64,000 nucleotides of DNA from Paragordius varius. Lineage: Eukaryota > Nematomorpha. The position numbers were made by a program, and so were the translations under genes. The notes under the pieces are model-generated. The model did no database searches. It was given only the letters and a program-made list of their open reading frames with translations, and was not told the origin of the DNA. This document shows positions 62,710 through 64,000 of the stretch, piece by piece. The stretch spans positions 9,672,001 through 9,736,000 of the forward strand of contig OZ176055.1 in assembly GCA_964247055.1 (NCBI GenBank), given 5' to 3'. Numbering within the stretch: position 1 is the stretch's first letter; every line of letters begins with the position of its first letter.

Positions 62710-63134
62710 TACTTAAAATTGAAAATGCTTGTCATTTATGATTTTGCTATCGAATTTCTATTCATTAATTAAATCATTATAAAACTCTCGAGGTATTTCA
62801 AAAAAATGTCCTTTAGGCACATGGGGGTAATAATATGTAAATTTTTCGATCTATTTATTTTAAAATATCTCTTTATGTCATAAAAATAGGTATTTTAGGT
62901 ATATAAAATATTCTGATGTAATTGTTGGAATTGTATTCTTATTATCACACATAATTGAGAGGTATAAAAATTTAGATTAATACTGAGCAGGGCGAATTTG
63001 AAAAAGCATGATAACAAAAAGGATATATATATGATACGTAAAAAAAATTGATATTTTTTAAATAAAAATTTTTTTATAAAAAATACAAAAATTGAATTGA
63101 TACAGGCTAAATACTAAAAGTTAAAAATTTTGTA

Positions 63135-63385
63135 TATGAAGATACATCCATGTTATTTAAAAATATAAAGACAAAATTATATTCTAAAAGACAACCATGT
63201 TTTTAAAACCTCAATGTTTCCCATAATAAAGTGATTGTGTGAGTATTATATATCTCTATTTCAGACTTTGTCACATTAAACAATTAATTTATTAATATAA
63301 ATCTAGTTTTAAAAAGTATGGTTGTCTTTAAAAAAATATGTTTTTATATTTTTACATTTTATTCGTATAATTTCAGTTTTTACTT
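63135..63385. repeat. Family A MITE
   Basis: Core AATATAAAGACAAAATTATA with AAAAGACAACCATG on the left; AAAAGTATGGTTGTCTTTAA and TTCGTATAATTTCAGTTTTT on the right. Left terminus worn. Confidence 0.65.
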
Positions 63386-63651
63386 TTTTATTATATATCG
63401 TATGGATGTAAAAAATGATTGATATTAATAGAAATCCTTCAAAAAAAAAAACAGAGTTAAATATTGAATACAAAAGTTAGAACTAAAAGACAAATATTTT
63501 AAGTAAAAATATTATTTTTTTTGTGTTTTGCCTTTACACAATATAATACATTAATTTTGGCGATTATTAGACATTTTTTTAAAACTTAGTGATTTTATGG
63601 ATAAGTAAACAGTAAATTTGTGAATTTAAAGCAAATTTTTATGCATTGTTG

Positions 63652-63835
63652 CTATGACAGGTTGTTTTTAAGTGTTTCCCTGCGTTTCTTGTGGCCTTCA
63701 TGAACAGCTTCATCATGATAAATGTCATCTAAACTGTCCCACCAAAGTACCCGTCTAATTGCTTTTTTCCAACGTATAAAACGTTCAGATCTTTCTAGAA
63801 AACGATTAGGAAAAATATAAGATATGTAGGGTCTA
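63652..63835 (-). CDS. Terminal coding exon of an unrecognised gene
   Basis: The minus-strand frame reads RPYISYIFPNRFLERSERF, then IRWKKAIRRVLWWDSLDDIY, and ends HKKRRETLKNNLS before TAG at 63652. It is basic, rich in Arg/Lys/Trp, has no membrane segment, and I do not recognise the family. An acceptor TTATTTAG just upstream suggests the exon begins at about 63835; the open frame further upstream is family B sequence and is probably not coding. The remaining exons would lie beyond the window edge. Amino-acid composition and a clean boundary argue for a real exon, but this is inference. Confidence 0.4.
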
Positions 63836-63847
63836 CTAAATAATTTA

Positions 63848-64000
63848 TACCATTTACTCGAATTCCCCCTGTTGAACAATTTATATTCACCCTAAAAATA
63901 AATTATGTGTTTTCTTCAAACTAATATTATAAATTATTATTAATATAAAATATTGAAACAAATTTTATTTCTTTAAAATATATTAGGCAATATTTCTTAA
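63848..64000. repeat. Family B element, cut by window edge
   Basis: Left end TACCATTTACTCGAATTCCC, one to two 21-bp units (GTTGAACAATTTATATTCAC), then the core AAATTATGTGTTTTC. It abuts the acceptor of the exon at 63652-63835 by about 12 nt. Confidence 0.7.

Larger units (their letters stand above)
62667..63651. other. Tail-to-tail gap after RNF113
   Basis: It contains the RNF113 3' UTR with AATAAA at 62704-62709 and a family A MITE at about 63135-63385. Nothing else is recognised. Confidence 0.55.

Overview
The window is AT-rich animal nuclear DNA with intron-rich genes, GT-AG introns, long AT microsatellites and many short inverted-repeat transposons. The best taxonomic clue is a secreted laccase with the Cys-rich N-terminus typical of arthropod laccases, so I read it as an arthropod. 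I cannot name the species; a crustacean such as a copepod is only a guess.

Eight conserved genes could be assembled exon by exon with reading frame kept across every junction: TACO1/YebC (+, 5280-6549), laccase (-, 6813-13207), alpha-tubulin (+, 20282-25909), DCAF13/Sof1 (-, 27795-36350), ZMAT2/Snu23 (+, 36439-38393), a LIV-1-type ZIP zinc transporter (+, 42624-52987), Abl interactor ABI (-, 54051-57835) and RNF113/Cwc24 (+, 57890-62666). The last exon of an unrecognised gene lies on the minus strand at 63652-63835. DCAF13/ZMAT2 and ABI/RNF113 are head-to-head pairs with start codons 88 and 54 bp apart. TACO1/laccase, tubulin/DCAF13 and ZIP/ABI are tail-to-tail. The genes share no pathway, although ZMAT2 and RNF113 are both spliceosome proteins.

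Most of the rest is repeats. A complete 3.6-kb RTE-like LINE sits in a DCAF13 intron with a perfect 16-bp target duplication, an unbroken 1043-codon ORF and, at its exact 5' end, an HDV-like self-cleaving ribozyme fold. A near-palindromic MITE family (A) occurs about 17 times, mostly in introns. A second family (B) carries 21-bp subterminal tandem repeats, one copy expanded to about 0.8 kb. Others are a 971-bp fold-back (D), a large interrupted palindrome family (C), two hAT-like MITEs and pieces of another LINE.

The most unusual signal is in the introns. Homology and frame require first introns of only 25 nt (DCAF13), 26 nt (ABI) and 31 nt (ZMAT2). In several long introns the first transposon begins 19-25 nt from the donor. 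This suggests that tiny ancestral introns were enlarged by transposon insertion. Other points are a triplicated exon-7 acceptor in RNF113 and an alpha-tubulin whose N-terminus does not start with the usual MREC.
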